The translations under genes and the position numbers were made by a program. 15,668 nucleotides of DNA. Origin: CAZEAC01 sp964510065 (GTDB lineage Bacteria; Bdellovibrionota_C; UBA2361; CAIXSY01). This document shows, one piece after another, positions 7,544 to 14,638 of the stretch (position 1 is the first letter of the stretch; each line of letters opens with the position of its first letter). The notes under the pieces were generated by a model. That model worked only from the letters and a program-made list of their open reading frames with translations. It did no database searches and was not told where the DNA came from. Where the stretch lies: positions 1 to 15,668 of the forward strand of contig CAZEAC010000105.1 of assembly GCA_964510065.1 (NCBI GenBank), written 5' to 3'.

Positions 7544-8147
7544 GAGCTTGGGGCACGCGCTAGTCGGTCTTGTTTTTCTCTCGATACTTCCCGGTTGCTT
7601 TGCAACCAAAGGATATCCAGGTCCAGAGCGTCCCGATGAAGAGCTGATCATTCTTACCGTCGATAACGAGTCTGATTGGATAAATCTTGATGATGCCTAT
7701 GCCAATGGCGTGAATTTTGGCATGGGCGGTATTAAGCTGCTCCCTGGAAAACAGGAGTTCTCATTGAATGTGGACGTAAAGGAGCCACCTGAGAATTGCC
7801 ACTCTTATTCTTCAATGAACTACTCATCGTACGAGGAGTGTCTTAAGAAGCGCAGCGGTTGCGACTGTTTCGATTACTTGAGTATTTATCGACGCTGCGA
7901 TCGCCGCGTGAGAAATGGAAACTGCGGTGGGGTTGTAGTGGGGACCGCCGGCAAACAATACCAGGTAGTGCTTAGGCGAAAAGGTCCGCACAAAGTTGAT
8001 AGCCACATTGTAGAGCGAAATAGTACCAAGCGAGCAGGGCAGGTGAGCTGTGATATCTATGGGGCGGAAAGCACTGAAACCGAAGAAAATTATGTCGGCT
8101 CAGGACGTTCGACGGCGTGGTCGAATGGAATTTACGGGTGTTATTAA
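7536..8147 (+). CDS. cysteine-rich lipoprotein
   Basis: Starting at GTG 7536, chosen for the AAGGAGG site and because it gives a compact lipoprotein signal peptide: MRRS, a hydrophobic core, and the lipobox ILPGC with the lipidated Cys at residue 21. An earlier in-frame start at 7461 would add 25 residues inside the AI-2E gene and has no support. The protein is 203 residues. The mature part has eight further cysteines, five of them within residues about 90-130 (ENC, EEC, GCDC, RRC), plus one in VSC and one in the terminal GCY, suggesting disulfides in the periplasm. The middle is Gly-rich. I do not recognise a family. It is the last gene before the hairpin repeat at 8195-8286. Confidence 0.7.
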   Translation: MRRSLGHALVGLVFLSILPGCFATKGYPGPERPDEELIILTVDNESDWINLDDAYANGVNFGMGGIKLLPGKQEFSLNVDVKEPPENCHSYSSMNYSSYEECLKKRSGCDCFDYLSIYRRCDRRVRNGNCGGVVVGTAGKQYQVVLRRKGPHKVDSHIVERNSTKRAGQVSCDIYGAESTETEENYVGSGRSTAWSNGIYGCY

Positions 8148-8166
8148 GGTTATAGTTAGTACCTGT

Positions 8167-8286
8167 GTAATTACTTATTAACCCCAGGTATTCATTCCCT
8201 TACTCTGTGCCCTCTGTGACTCTGTGGTTTATTTTTCTAAAAAGACCACAGAGGCACGGAGAGCCCAGAGGTGGAGCTGAGGGAAG
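8167..8286. repeat. CCACAGAG hairpin repeat, copy A
   Basis: It begins with a copy of the 23-bp motif (8167-8189, containing TTAACCCCAGGT), then an imperfect hairpin at about 8195-8286 whose inner arms are CTCTGTGGT and ACCACAGAG; 22 of 26 inner positions pair, with the outer TTCCCTT/GAGGGAA also paired. It lies between convergent genes (stops at 8147 and 8317) and may end transcription from both sides. Copy B at 9444-9559 shares the motif-plus-hairpin layout. Confidence 0.8.
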
Positions 8287-8316
8287 GACAAGGTTACTTT
8301 TGTTCCAGACTACTAG

Positions 8317-9366
8317 TTATAGCAAAAGAGATCTTCTAAGCTCTCTTTTCCAGCATTCAAGTACTCGTTCAGCGTATTCCAAAGGCGCAAGGTGCGTTCC
8401 GCCGCCACGTTCATTCGAGCCGGCATCCATGCGGCCGCCTGCGGCGGGATCAAATGCTTCCAAATTTAACTTTGCACGGGTGATTCCGCGATTTAGAGCA
8501 TTTGCTCCAAGGCGAATCCGAATATTGTGCTTTCCACTGTTGTCGGTACGAGGAGATACGGAGAGAATTATCGCGGCATCGCGAAACACCGCCGGGAGAA
8601 ACTCGGAATCGATGCCTTGCTGCACAAGAATGAGCGCTCCGTTGTCAAAGCTCTCGAAATCTCTTCTTGCGAAGATCTGATTAGCCAGCGCGCGTTTCTC
8701 CTGCCGAATGTGTTGTAACTTCTCAAGTAGCTCGCGGCCTTCGACGCCCCTGCCGGTGACGATTTGCTCAAACAATAAGACACCAAGTGAGAAGCGTTTT
8801 AAGCGCCACGCTTCCTTTTCATAGCCTGGCTCCTGCTTAAGCTCAGTCATTTCTTGAAGAACATCGGCGATGGGATCGGGCAAGCAGGTGTGATCCGCGG
8901 AGAGTGCGGCTCTATCCAATATTGGATGTGGCTGTAAGACTCGCAACATTTGCAGACAAGAAAGAATGCTATCGCAATCAGTATGATGAGTCGCTACCGG
9001 TATATTTGGCGCGAGCGTATCGCCGAGATCTCTAAGAAAAATTCCACTCTGTGGACCTGTCGAGAGCAGACCTAACTTCTCTTCCTCGGGTCCATGGTGA
9101 TCGATGTTGATAATCTCGCCCTTTCGGTACCCAAGGAGCGTGCCATCTTTACTTACAATTGGCGTGCCTTCTTTTTCGATATCTTGGATATATAAGTCGC
9201 AAACAATGACTGGACCTTTTTGAACGGCTTGCCGTACATCTTGAACGGTCGGCGTTTTTTGGAGCGGCATCATGTGAAATGGTGCTTTTAGAAATCTTTC
9301 ATATACCCCTTCAGTTGAGGTAACGAGATCTCGCGGGAAGCTATTTTTTGCCTGAAACGGAATCAT
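8317..9366 (-). CDS. divergent DHH-type phosphoesterase
   Basis: A 349-residue protein with the marks of the DHH superfamily, manganese-dependent phosphoesterases that cleave phosphodiester or pyrophosphate bonds. Visible are VIVCDL (Asp 57), NIDHHG (DHH at 89-91), HHTDCDS at 127-133 in the place of the third Asp motif, SADHT at 156-160, and a C-terminal Gly-rich GGRMDAGSNERGGGTH (310-325) that recalls the GGGH substrate loop of the DHHA1 domain, though altered. The length suits a DHH-DHHA1 protein. I cannot say whether it acts on oligonucleotides, cyclic dinucleotides, pyrophosphate or something else. The start has no Shine-Dalgarno, and a TATAAT lies only 7 bp before the ATG, so the mRNA may be leaderless. 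It is probably cytosolic. Confidence 0.62.
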   Translation of the reverse strand: MIPFQAKNSFPRDLVTSTEGVYERFLKAPFHMMPLQKTPTVQDVRQAVQKGPVIVCDLYIQDIEKEGTPIVSKDGTLLGYRKGEIINIDHHGPEEEKLGLLSTGPQSGIFLRDLGDTLAPNIPVATHHTDCDSILSCLQMLRVLQPHPILDRAALSADHTCLPDPIADVLQEMTELKQEPGYEKEAWRLKRFSLGVLLFEQIVTGRGVEGRELLEKLQHIRQEKRALANQIFARRDFESFDNGALILVQQGIDSEFLPAVFRDAAIILSVSPRTDNSGKHNIRIRLGANALNRGITRAKLNLEAFDPAAGGRMDAGSNERGGGTHLAPLEYAERVLECWKRELRRSLLL

Positions 9367-9372
9367 TCCGGA

Positions 9373-9378
9373 ATTATA
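9373..9378 (-). promoter_or_regulatory. perfect -10 box just before the DHH gene
   Basis: On the minus strand TATAAT ends 6 bases before the ATG at 9366. A usual -10 to start spacing puts the transcript start at or within a base or two of the ATG. The -35 region (GTGCTT at 17 bp or TTGTGC at 19 bp) is weak. Confidence 0.5.
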
Positions 9379-9443
9379 ACCGAAGAGTGTAAACGAAGCA
9401 CAAGGATTTGTTCTGTGGTATTAGGTGGTTAGAGGAATAGTCA

Positions 9444-9559
9444 GCAATCTCTCATTTACCCCGGGTATTTTTTCCCTCACTCTGTGACCTCCGAGTCTCT
9501 GTGGTTTAGACACTTAAAAAAAACCACAGAGATACAGAGGTCACAGAGTAGCGGGAAAA
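9444..9559. repeat. CCACAGAG hairpin repeat, copy B
   Basis: The 23-bp motif copy at 9444-9466 (containing CATTTACCCCGGGT) is followed by a long hairpin, arms about 9469-9507 and 9521-9559, with about 35 of 38 positions paired; the loop is A-rich. It lies between the minus-strand membrane protein gene (stop at 9588) and the DHH gene (start 9366), so it would be the 3' end of the upstream unit. Confidence 0.82.
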
Positions 9560-9587
9560 GCTAACACTTAAAGAGTAGTTACAATAG

Positions 9588-10037
9588 TCAGCGTAAGCTC
9601 TTCGACCCGTGCAGCTGTTTTTCGTATGCAATAGATCCCAGTTCGTAGTGGCTCCAGATCGCAGCGCCCACGAAGATCCAAAATGCGATCATTACAGCGA
9701 CACTGAAACCAAAGAAGACATACCCCACTATTTCAACATGGGCCCAAAAACGTGCGCCGATAAATGACACCAACGTGAACGAGCCAATTGCTCCGCTCAA
9801 TGAAAACAACGCAAGTCGTAAAGAGCGCTTTATAAAAAGATAAAATATTCCTAGCGCAAATCCGCCAATACCGAGCACCTGCCCCAAAAATGGCACAAAC
9901 AGGGAGGCAGCACAGGCGAATGGGGTCACGAAAAAACCGATTGCGAACCCGAGAGCAGGGCGTGACCGGCTTTGTTCGCGCGCTAGCGCAGAAGCTTTCT
10001 TCCTATGTTCTCTTTCTACAGAGTCTAGCGTATCCAC
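9588..10037 (-). CDS. small four-helix membrane protein
   Basis: A 149-residue protein with a charged N-terminal segment of about 28 residues (MDTLDSVEREHRKKASALAREQSRSR) and hydrophobic segments at roughly 29-50, 51-69, 73-95 and 104-130, then a polar tail. The start is GTG at 10037: GAGGT on the minus strand (10043-10047) stands five bases before it, inside the end of the hydrolase gene, whose stop is only 8 bp away. The two are therefore one operon and probably translationally coupled. It resembles many small four-TM proteins of unknown function; I do not recognise the family. Likely located in the inner membrane. Confidence 0.65.
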   Translation of the reverse strand: MDTLDSVEREHRKKASALAREQSRSRPALGFAIGFFVTPFACAASLFVPFLGQVLGIGGFALGIFYLFIKRSLRLALFSLSGAIGSFTLVSFIGARFWAHVEIVGYVFFGFSVAVMIAFWIFVGAAIWSHYELGSIAYEKQLHGSKSLR

Positions 10038-10042
10038 ACTGT

Positions 10043-10047
10043 ACCTC
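10043..10047 (-). promoter_or_regulatory. ribosome binding site overlapping hydrolase stop
   Basis: GAGGT on the minus strand, overlapping the TGA stop of the hydrolase gene and five bases before the GTG at 10037. It supports translational coupling. Confidence 0.55.
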
Positions 10048-11023
10048 AGCTAAGAACCGTCGCCAAAAACTGGGCGGTTCGCTTTTCAGACCAATATTCA
10101 CGCTCACCAAATTCTGCCATGAATCCCACATGTCCGCCAAACCGGGGTATCTCAAGGGAAATATTACTATTTCGAGCGGTCTCGGCGACGGGATAGTTAA
10201 GCGGGCCCAAAAAACTATCGTCTTCGGCGCTCAGCATAAGTGTTGGAATTTTAATCTTCTCCAAGAGCGGTTTTGCGCTGTTTGAGCGCCAATATTCCTC
10301 GGCGCTCTTGTAGCCGAAAAAGGGAGCGGTATAGCGGCTGTCGAAGTCATAAAAGTTTTTAAATCGTGAGTAGCCTTTGTCGTCAATCTCCCCGGGAAAA
10401 AGCGCGATCTTTTTTCGGATCTTTTCGTGTAAGAGCCAAAGAAACCAGCGCATGTAGAGAATGTTTCGGGGCCGCGCCATCTCTCTTGAAGAAGCTTCTA
10501 GATCGCATGGCGTTGAGATACAGACTGCCGCCTGAACGGCCGACGGCACTTTGGCGCTCTCAGCGAGATATTTGAGAGTGATATTTCCACCGACGCTAAA
10601 CCCAATCAGGCAAATCTCCCGGTAGCAGGCTCCAATGAGCGCATGGGTAATCACCGTATGGAGATCTTCACTTAAGCCGCTGTGATAAGAACGAATATGC
10701 CGGTTTGGCTCGCCGCTACAGCCGCGAAAGTTCCAGGCGAGAATATCAAAGCCTCGGGCTGAGAGGGCTTGAGCCATCCCTTTGCAGTAGCGGCTACGTG
10801 AGGATCCCTCTAGGCCATGCGAGAGTATCGCCAGCCGTTTATTTCCCTGGCGAAGCCAATCGAGATCGAGAAAATCAGAATCAGCGGTTGAAATTCGCTC
10901 TCGAATGAATGGCGGAGTCGCTGTTCGTCGAAACATGGCCGGGTAAATAGTATGCAGGTCGGCCTGTCGAAAAAGCAGCGGTGGCTGGTACTTGGCGCTA
11001 TCAGTGAGGTCGGTGGTTGGCAT
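10046..11023 (-). CDS. YheT-like alpha/beta hydrolase
   Basis: A 325-residue protein of the YheT/UPF0017 (COG0429) group of alpha/beta hydrolases. It shows SHGLEGSSRSRY (68-79), which carries the oxyanion-side His-Gly and the family's typical GxxGSS; NFRGCSGE (98-105); the nucleophile elbow GFSVGGN with Ser143; an acid at SAEDDSF (Asp268 or 269); and the catalytic His298 in FGGHVGF. All three triad members are present, so it is probably active as an esterase or acyl-hydrolase; the natural substrate of this family is not settled. The length matches the family. It has no signal peptide. It is transcribed away from tgt, with 53 bp between the two starts. Confidence 0.88.
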   Translation of the reverse strand: MPTTDLTDSAKYQPPLLFRQADLHTIYPAMFRRTATPPFIRERISTADSDFLDLDWLRQGNKRLAILSHGLEGSSRSRYCKGMAQALSARGFDILAWNFRGCSGEPNRHIRSYHSGLSEDLHTVITHALIGACYREICLIGFSVGGNITLKYLAESAKVPSAVQAAVCISTPCDLEASSREMARPRNILYMRWFLWLLHEKIRKKIALFPGEIDDKGYSRFKNFYDFDSRYTAPFFGYKSAEEYWRSNSAKPLLEKIKIPTLMLSAEDDSFLGPLNYPVAETARNSNISLEIPRFGGHVGFMAEFGEREYWSEKRTAQFLATVLS

Positions 11024-11026
11024 TGA

Positions 11027-11055
11027 TTGGTTATACCCTAACTTCCTGATATAGT
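11027..11055 (+). promoter_or_regulatory. sigma70-type promoter for tgt-mnmC2 fusion
   Basis: TTGGTT (11027-11032), a 17-bp spacer, and TATAGT (11050-11055). The start of transcription would be near 11062, giving a leader of about 15 nt before the GTG at 11077, just enough for the ribosome site. The promoter begins three bases from the divergent hydrolase ATG. Confidence 0.6.
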
Positions 11056-11065
11056 GCGAGCTCTT

Positions 11066-11071
11066 GAGGAG
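11066..11071 (+). promoter_or_regulatory. ribosome binding site of tgt
   Basis: GAGGAG with a 5-base spacer to GTG 11077. It supports this start over the GTG at 11086. Confidence 0.65.
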
Positions 11072-11076
11072 CCAGA

Positions 11077-13098
11077 GTGAGAGGTGTGGAGTTTCAATTC
11101 GAATTAGTTAAGGAGACCGAGCAGTCGGCGGCTCGGTTGGCGCGGGTCAAAACTAAGCATGCTGAGTTTGAGACCCCCATTTTTATGCCGGTGGCAACTC
11201 ACGCCGCGTTTCGCGGGCAGCGGATAGAGGATATCGCCGGGCTTGGCTTTCCAATAATTCTCTCAAATACATTTCATCTGTTTCTTCGACCTGGGGCGGA
11301 AATATTTAAGAAATGTGGTGGAATTCACCGCTTTATGAACTGGAAACGGGCATTGCTCACCGACTCTGGCGGTTTTCAGATATTTTCGATGGCGCACGCG
11401 CTCGATACGGTCGAGGAGGGGACCCGTTTTCGAAGCTATGTCGATGGTTGCTATCATACCCTTACTCCTGAATTAAGTATCGAAACGCAGCGCGCGATCG
11501 GAAGTGACATAATGATGGTGCTTGACCAGTGCGTACCGTCGACCGTGGAGCATGCAATTGCAGAAATTGCGGTTGAGCGCACGGCGCGTTGGGCGGTGCG
11601 AAGTTTTGCCGCGCGCGGTGACTCGACGCAAGCTTTGTTTGGAATAGTGCAGGGGGCCTGTTACGCAGATCTGCGCGCGCGAAGCGCCGAACAGATCTGC
11701 GCGATCCCTTTCGATGGGTTTGCCATCGGCGGACTTGCGGTCGGTGAGGAGCGAAGCCAGAGGGAAGACTTCACTCAGATGACCGCCGCGCTTCTTCCGC
11801 GCGATAAGCCGCGGTATTTGATGGGAGTGGGTACCCCTATCGATCTCTTGGAGGCGGTCCATCGTGGAGTGGATATGTTTGATTGTGTGCTTCCTACCGC
11901 CTTTGCACAACAGGGGGTGGTGTTTACCTCTCGCGGGAAGATCGATCTGCGGCGTGGGGTCTATCGTGGATCCGAAGCGCCGCTCGATGATCAATGTACC
12001 TGTGAAACGTGCCGGCACTATACACGCGGCTATTTACATCATTTAATTAAAGTTGGTGAGTATAGCGGTTCGCAGCTCTTGGGAATTCATAACCTCTCAT
12101 TTTATTATGAATTGATGCGTGAGATTCGCGAAAGCATCAAGCAGGATCGGTTTATTACTCTGTACCGTGCGAAGCGCGAGTGGTTGGCCCTCGCCGATGA
12201 GCAGAATCCGCCAAAACCTCCTCGGCGTCGAAGTGCCGTAAAAGAACATCGCGGTGACTATCAGATAGTGGAAAACAGGCAGGGATTTTTTAGCGTGATG
12301 CAACGAAGCTCCGGTGAAACGATGCATGCTTCGGTTGCGCCGGGGGTAGAAGCGCGATCGCTGTACGTAGAGCAAATGAGGATTCTTGATAGGGTGCAAG
12401 CTGTGACCGTTCAGCCTGTCGTAGTTTGGGATGTCGGCCTGGGTGCCGCGATTAATGCGATGGCGCTTATTTCGGACTACGAGTCACTCGCGCAAAGAGT
12501 TGCCTGCGCGCCGTTGCGCCTAATTAGTTTTGAACGCGATCTTGATCCATTACAGCTTACTTTAAAGTTTGCGGGGAAGTTCCCACATGCAAAACATCCT
12601 GCGCCGCATCAGCTCCTGAAAAATGGTTCGTGGAGCGACCGAAGTGGGAGAATTTCATGGCAGCTTCTTGTGGGTGATGTGCGAGAGAAACTCTCCGAAG
12701 CGTCACCCGCTGATTATATATTTTTCGATCCATTTTCATATAAGACCGACTCAGATCTCTGGGGACAGAGTTTTCTTGGCAGCATTGCGCAGCGTTGCCA
12801 AGGTCGGCCAACCCTTCTTGCGACGTATTCAGCTTCTACCGCGTTCCGAGCTGCATTACTCTGTGCCGGCTTCTACGTCGGAAAAGGAGTGGCGACGGGT
12901 GCCAAGGAGCAAACTACTCTTGCCGCGCTCCCGCCGATTCCGCATTGGTTTCCGAGTTTAGGTGAGAGTTGGCTTTTGCACTGGGAGCGAAGTGGAAATC
13001 GTTATCCAATTGATGCTTCCGAGGTTGAGCGTCAAAAGATTGAAAATACTATTCGGAATCATCCGCAGTTTATGGCTAGTTTCGCCAATGTAGTTTGA
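11077..13098 (+). CDS. tgt: tRNA-guanine transglycosylase fused to MnmC2-like methyltransferase
   Basis: A 673-residue two-domain protein. Residues 1-365 are a Tgt: LLTDSGGFQIFSM (Asp96), MVLDQC (Asp150), GIVQGACY, GFAIGGLAVGE, MGVGTPIDLLEAVHRGVDMFDCVLPT with the nucleophile Asp269, and the zinc ligands Cys307, Cys309, Cys312 and His338. Tgt swaps guanine 34 for preQ1 in the anticodon of GUN tRNAs in queuosine synthesis. Residues about 390-640 are an MnmC2/DUF752-type SAM methyltransferase: VWDVGLGAAIN (450-460), FFDPFSYKTDSDLW (549-562), then TYSASTAFRAALLCAGF and GAKEQTTLAA. MnmC2 makes the last methylation of mnm5(s2)U34. A basic Pro/Arg linker (377-390) joins them. The FAD oxidase part of MnmC is absent. 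After PT of the first domain the usual PTRNARNG reads PTAFAQQG, so two Arg that contact the anticodon in the Zymomonas enzyme are missing. Both active sites appear intact. Known standalone families; the fusion is what stands out. Confidence 0.9.
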   Translation: MRGVEFQFELVKETEQSAARLARVKTKHAEFETPIFMPVATHAAFRGQRIEDIAGLGFPIILSNTFHLFLRPGAEIFKKCGGIHRFMNWKRALLTDSGGFQIFSMAHALDTVEEGTRFRSYVDGCYHTLTPELSIETQRAIGSDIMMVLDQCVPSTVEHAIAEIAVERTARWAVRSFAARGDSTQALFGIVQGACYADLRARSAEQICAIPFDGFAIGGLAVGEERSQREDFTQMTAALLPRDKPRYLMGVGTPIDLLEAVHRGVDMFDCVLPTAFAQQGVVFTSRGKIDLRRGVYRGSEAPLDDQCTCETCRHYTRGYLHHLIKVGEYSGSQLLGIHNLSFYYELMREIRESIKQDRFITLYRAKREWLALADEQNPPKPPRRRSAVKEHRGDYQIVENRQGFFSVMQRSSGETMHASVAPGVEARSLYVEQMRILDRVQAVTVQPVVVWDVGLGAAINAMALISDYESLAQRVACAPLRLISFERDLDPLQLTLKFAGKFPHAKHPAPHQLLKNGSWSDRSGRISWQLLVGDVREKLSEASPADYIFFDPFSYKTDSDLWGQSFLGSIAQRCQGRPTLLATYSASTAFRAALLCAGFYVGKGVATGAKEQTTLAALPPIPHWFPSLGESWLLHWERSGNRYPIDASEVERQKIENTIRNHPQFMASFANVV

Positions 13099-13152
13099 TT
13101 CGTTATCTTTTTTGGTGCGGATCCAAGTAGTACTCTGTAACAATAGTTTTCC

Positions 13153-13241
13153 GATTCTTCTCATCTCCGTGCTCTCCGTGTCTCTGTGGTTTTTTGAAAG
13201 TAAGATAAACCACAGAGACACGGAGTTAGGAGAGTAAGAGT
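13153..13241. repeat. CCACAGAG hairpin repeat, copy C
   Basis: Arms CTCCGTGTCTCTGTGGTTT (ending 13193) and AAACCACAGAGACACGGAG (from 13207) pair perfectly around a 13-nt loop; outer bases pair less well. It lacks the 23-bp motif found beside copies A and B. It lies 55 bp after the tgt fusion stop and probably ends that transcript. Confidence 0.8.
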
Positions 13242-13294
13242 ATTTTGTTTACAGTGTAGTAGGTCGCCAAAATAAATCTTACGCTTTCCTTACG

Positions 13295-13311
13295 GCAGCG
13301 CATAACGCTGC
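13295..13311 (+). promoter_or_regulatory. stem-loop abutting the metallopeptidase start codon
   Basis: GCAGCG-CATAA-CGCTGC, a perfect 6-bp GC-rich stem with a 5-nt loop, ends three bases before the ATG at 13315, in the place of a Shine-Dalgarno, which is absent. It could limit ribosome access. Confidence 0.4.
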
Positions 13312-13314
13312 AAT

Positions 13315-14574
13315 ATGAAGTTCGATATTGAGCAGCGCAATCAGCACGGCGCTCGCTCGGCGGGAACTCCGCGAAAACCGGTCTCTGGAAGCTTCTCGCG
13401 CTCGCTGCGAACAGTCGCAAAGCTTCCGCTTGAGTCTCTCCGCATGGGTGCATCTCTACCTGATTTTTCGCCCGGTGCGCGATGGGGTGCGCTCGTGCTT
13501 GGCCTCTGGATTAGCTTTGCATTCACCGGAAAGAAGTCCACAGTTTCGGTGTCCGAGGAATATCCCCTCCCTAAAGAGATTCCGGTGCGAAGCGCGAGCG
13601 TGCCGACGCATCTCACGACCAACTTCGTAAGGGTACCCGGCAACTTTGGAGATTTCGTTGCAAAACCGCTCGTTCAAAACGTGATCCGTCCCGCGGAAAT
13701 TGATTTTTCAAAAAGTTTTAATTTTGAGACCGAGCGCTATATGTTTATAAAGAAGGAAGATTTCTGGCCGACTCGTATGATTGGACATCTCATTTCCTGT
13801 TTTGGAAAAATCTTCTTTCTCGATTCTCGGCTTGGCGCTGGTCTCGACGCGGATGGAACAAAGGCAGTGCTTTCGATGGTTGAGCGCGATAAGAATATCA
13901 AGGGACTTACTGTTCGGATAAATCACAATGCAGTATGGAAAGATACTTTTCGAAACTTCTACGATCCAAAGATTGGGGCGCGAAATGGATGGTTCCCACG
14001 TTGGATTTACGGTGCTCCCGGAACATTTTTAGGTGAACTTACTTCCGAATGCAGGCGTGGCGATTATTATAATCCAATGACTTCAACGATGGTGTGTTAC
14101 AGCAACGTCCGTTCGATATCAGCGCACGAACTTGGTCACCATAAAGATTATCACCGTTTCTCGCGAGATTGGCCCTACGCGCTCACCTATATGTTTCCGC
14201 CGGCAACACTTTATCAGGAGTGGAATGCAAGCAGAAATGCGAGAGCTGATTTGTCAAAAAACGATCAGTGGCAGTTCCAACGTTTTCTCATTCCAGCCTT
14301 TTGTACCTATCTTCTTGCGATGTACGAAGCGTGCCGTCGCGGTCTTCGGCAGATTAAGGCTTTTGATCAAGACAAGGATCCCGAGAAAGTAGAGGTATCA
14401 TTTCTAGAAGGGCTGCGTTTCTTTGGATCGGCAAATGCGCTCTTTTGGGCTGGGTTATGGGCAGGTTCGGCGGCAGCTGGCGTGGGCGTTATCGCAAGCG
14501 CGGCAGCGTTTGTCGGTGTCGGCGTGGCAGCGTTTGTTGCGAGTGAGCTATTACTCTCGAAATTCATAAAATAA
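13315..14574 (+). CDS. membrane-anchored HELGH metallopeptidase-like protein
   Basis: A 419-residue protein. An Arg/Ser-rich segment (1-55) precedes a hydrophobic helix at about 56-71 (RWGALVLGLWISFAF). A soluble region follows with the zinc-peptidase motif SAHELGHHKDYH (H271, E272, H275) and, 27 residues on, QEWNASRNA with Glu302 as the likely third ligand, the pattern of gluzincins in which the Glu begins an ExxxA/ExxA helix. Residues 326-340 are moderately hydrophobic, and residues 372-412 form two Gly/Ala-rich helices. The sequence therefore has both a zinc site and several membrane segments. I do not recognise the exact family, and the substrate is unknown. The ATG at 13315 lacks a ribosome site; the ATG at 13444 (Met44, just before the first helix) is an alternative start. 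The gene stands alone between repeat copy C and convergent minus-strand genes. Confidence 0.7.
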   Translation: MKFDIEQRNQHGARSAGTPRKPVSGSFSRSLRTVAKLPLESLRMGASLPDFSPGARWGALVLGLWISFAFTGKKSTVSVSEEYPLPKEIPVRSASVPTHLTTNFVRVPGNFGDFVAKPLVQNVIRPAEIDFSKSFNFETERYMFIKKEDFWPTRMIGHLISCFGKIFFLDSRLGAGLDADGTKAVLSMVERDKNIKGLTVRINHNAVWKDTFRNFYDPKIGARNGWFPRWIYGAPGTFLGELTSECRRGDYYNPMTSTMVCYSNVRSISAHELGHHKDYHRFSRDWPYALTYMFPPATLYQEWNASRNARADLSKNDQWQFQRFLIPAFCTYLLAMYEACRRGLRQIKAFDQDKDPEKVEVSFLEGLRFFGSANALFWAGLWAGSAAAGVGVIASAAAFVGVGVAAFVASELLLSKFIK

Positions 14575-14614
14575 GGTGGCTTGCGAGATATTCTCCAGCT
14601 AGGGCGCTACCTTA
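14572..14614 (+). terminator. weak stem-loop after the metallopeptidase
   Basis: TAAGGTGGC, overlapping the stop codon, can pair with GCTACCTTA (14606-14614) at 8 of 9 positions around a 25-nt loop. There is no U-tract, so terminator function is doubtful. Confidence 0.22.
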
Positions 14615-14638
14615 ATGGAGGTGGGGGCTGACTATGCG

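Noticed and set aside
8207..8680. Plus-strand frame of 157 residues over the DHH gene and repeat A
   Set aside because: It starts inside the hairpin repeat and runs antisense to the DHH gene.
11473..12018. Minus-strand frame of 181 residues within tgt
   Set aside because: It is antisense to highly conserved Tgt motifs and is basic and low in recognisable structure, typical of a shadow frame.
8195..13241. CRISPR array from the repeated CCACAGAG sequences
   Set aside because: Copies are kilobases apart, palindromic over long arms, and have no regular spacers.
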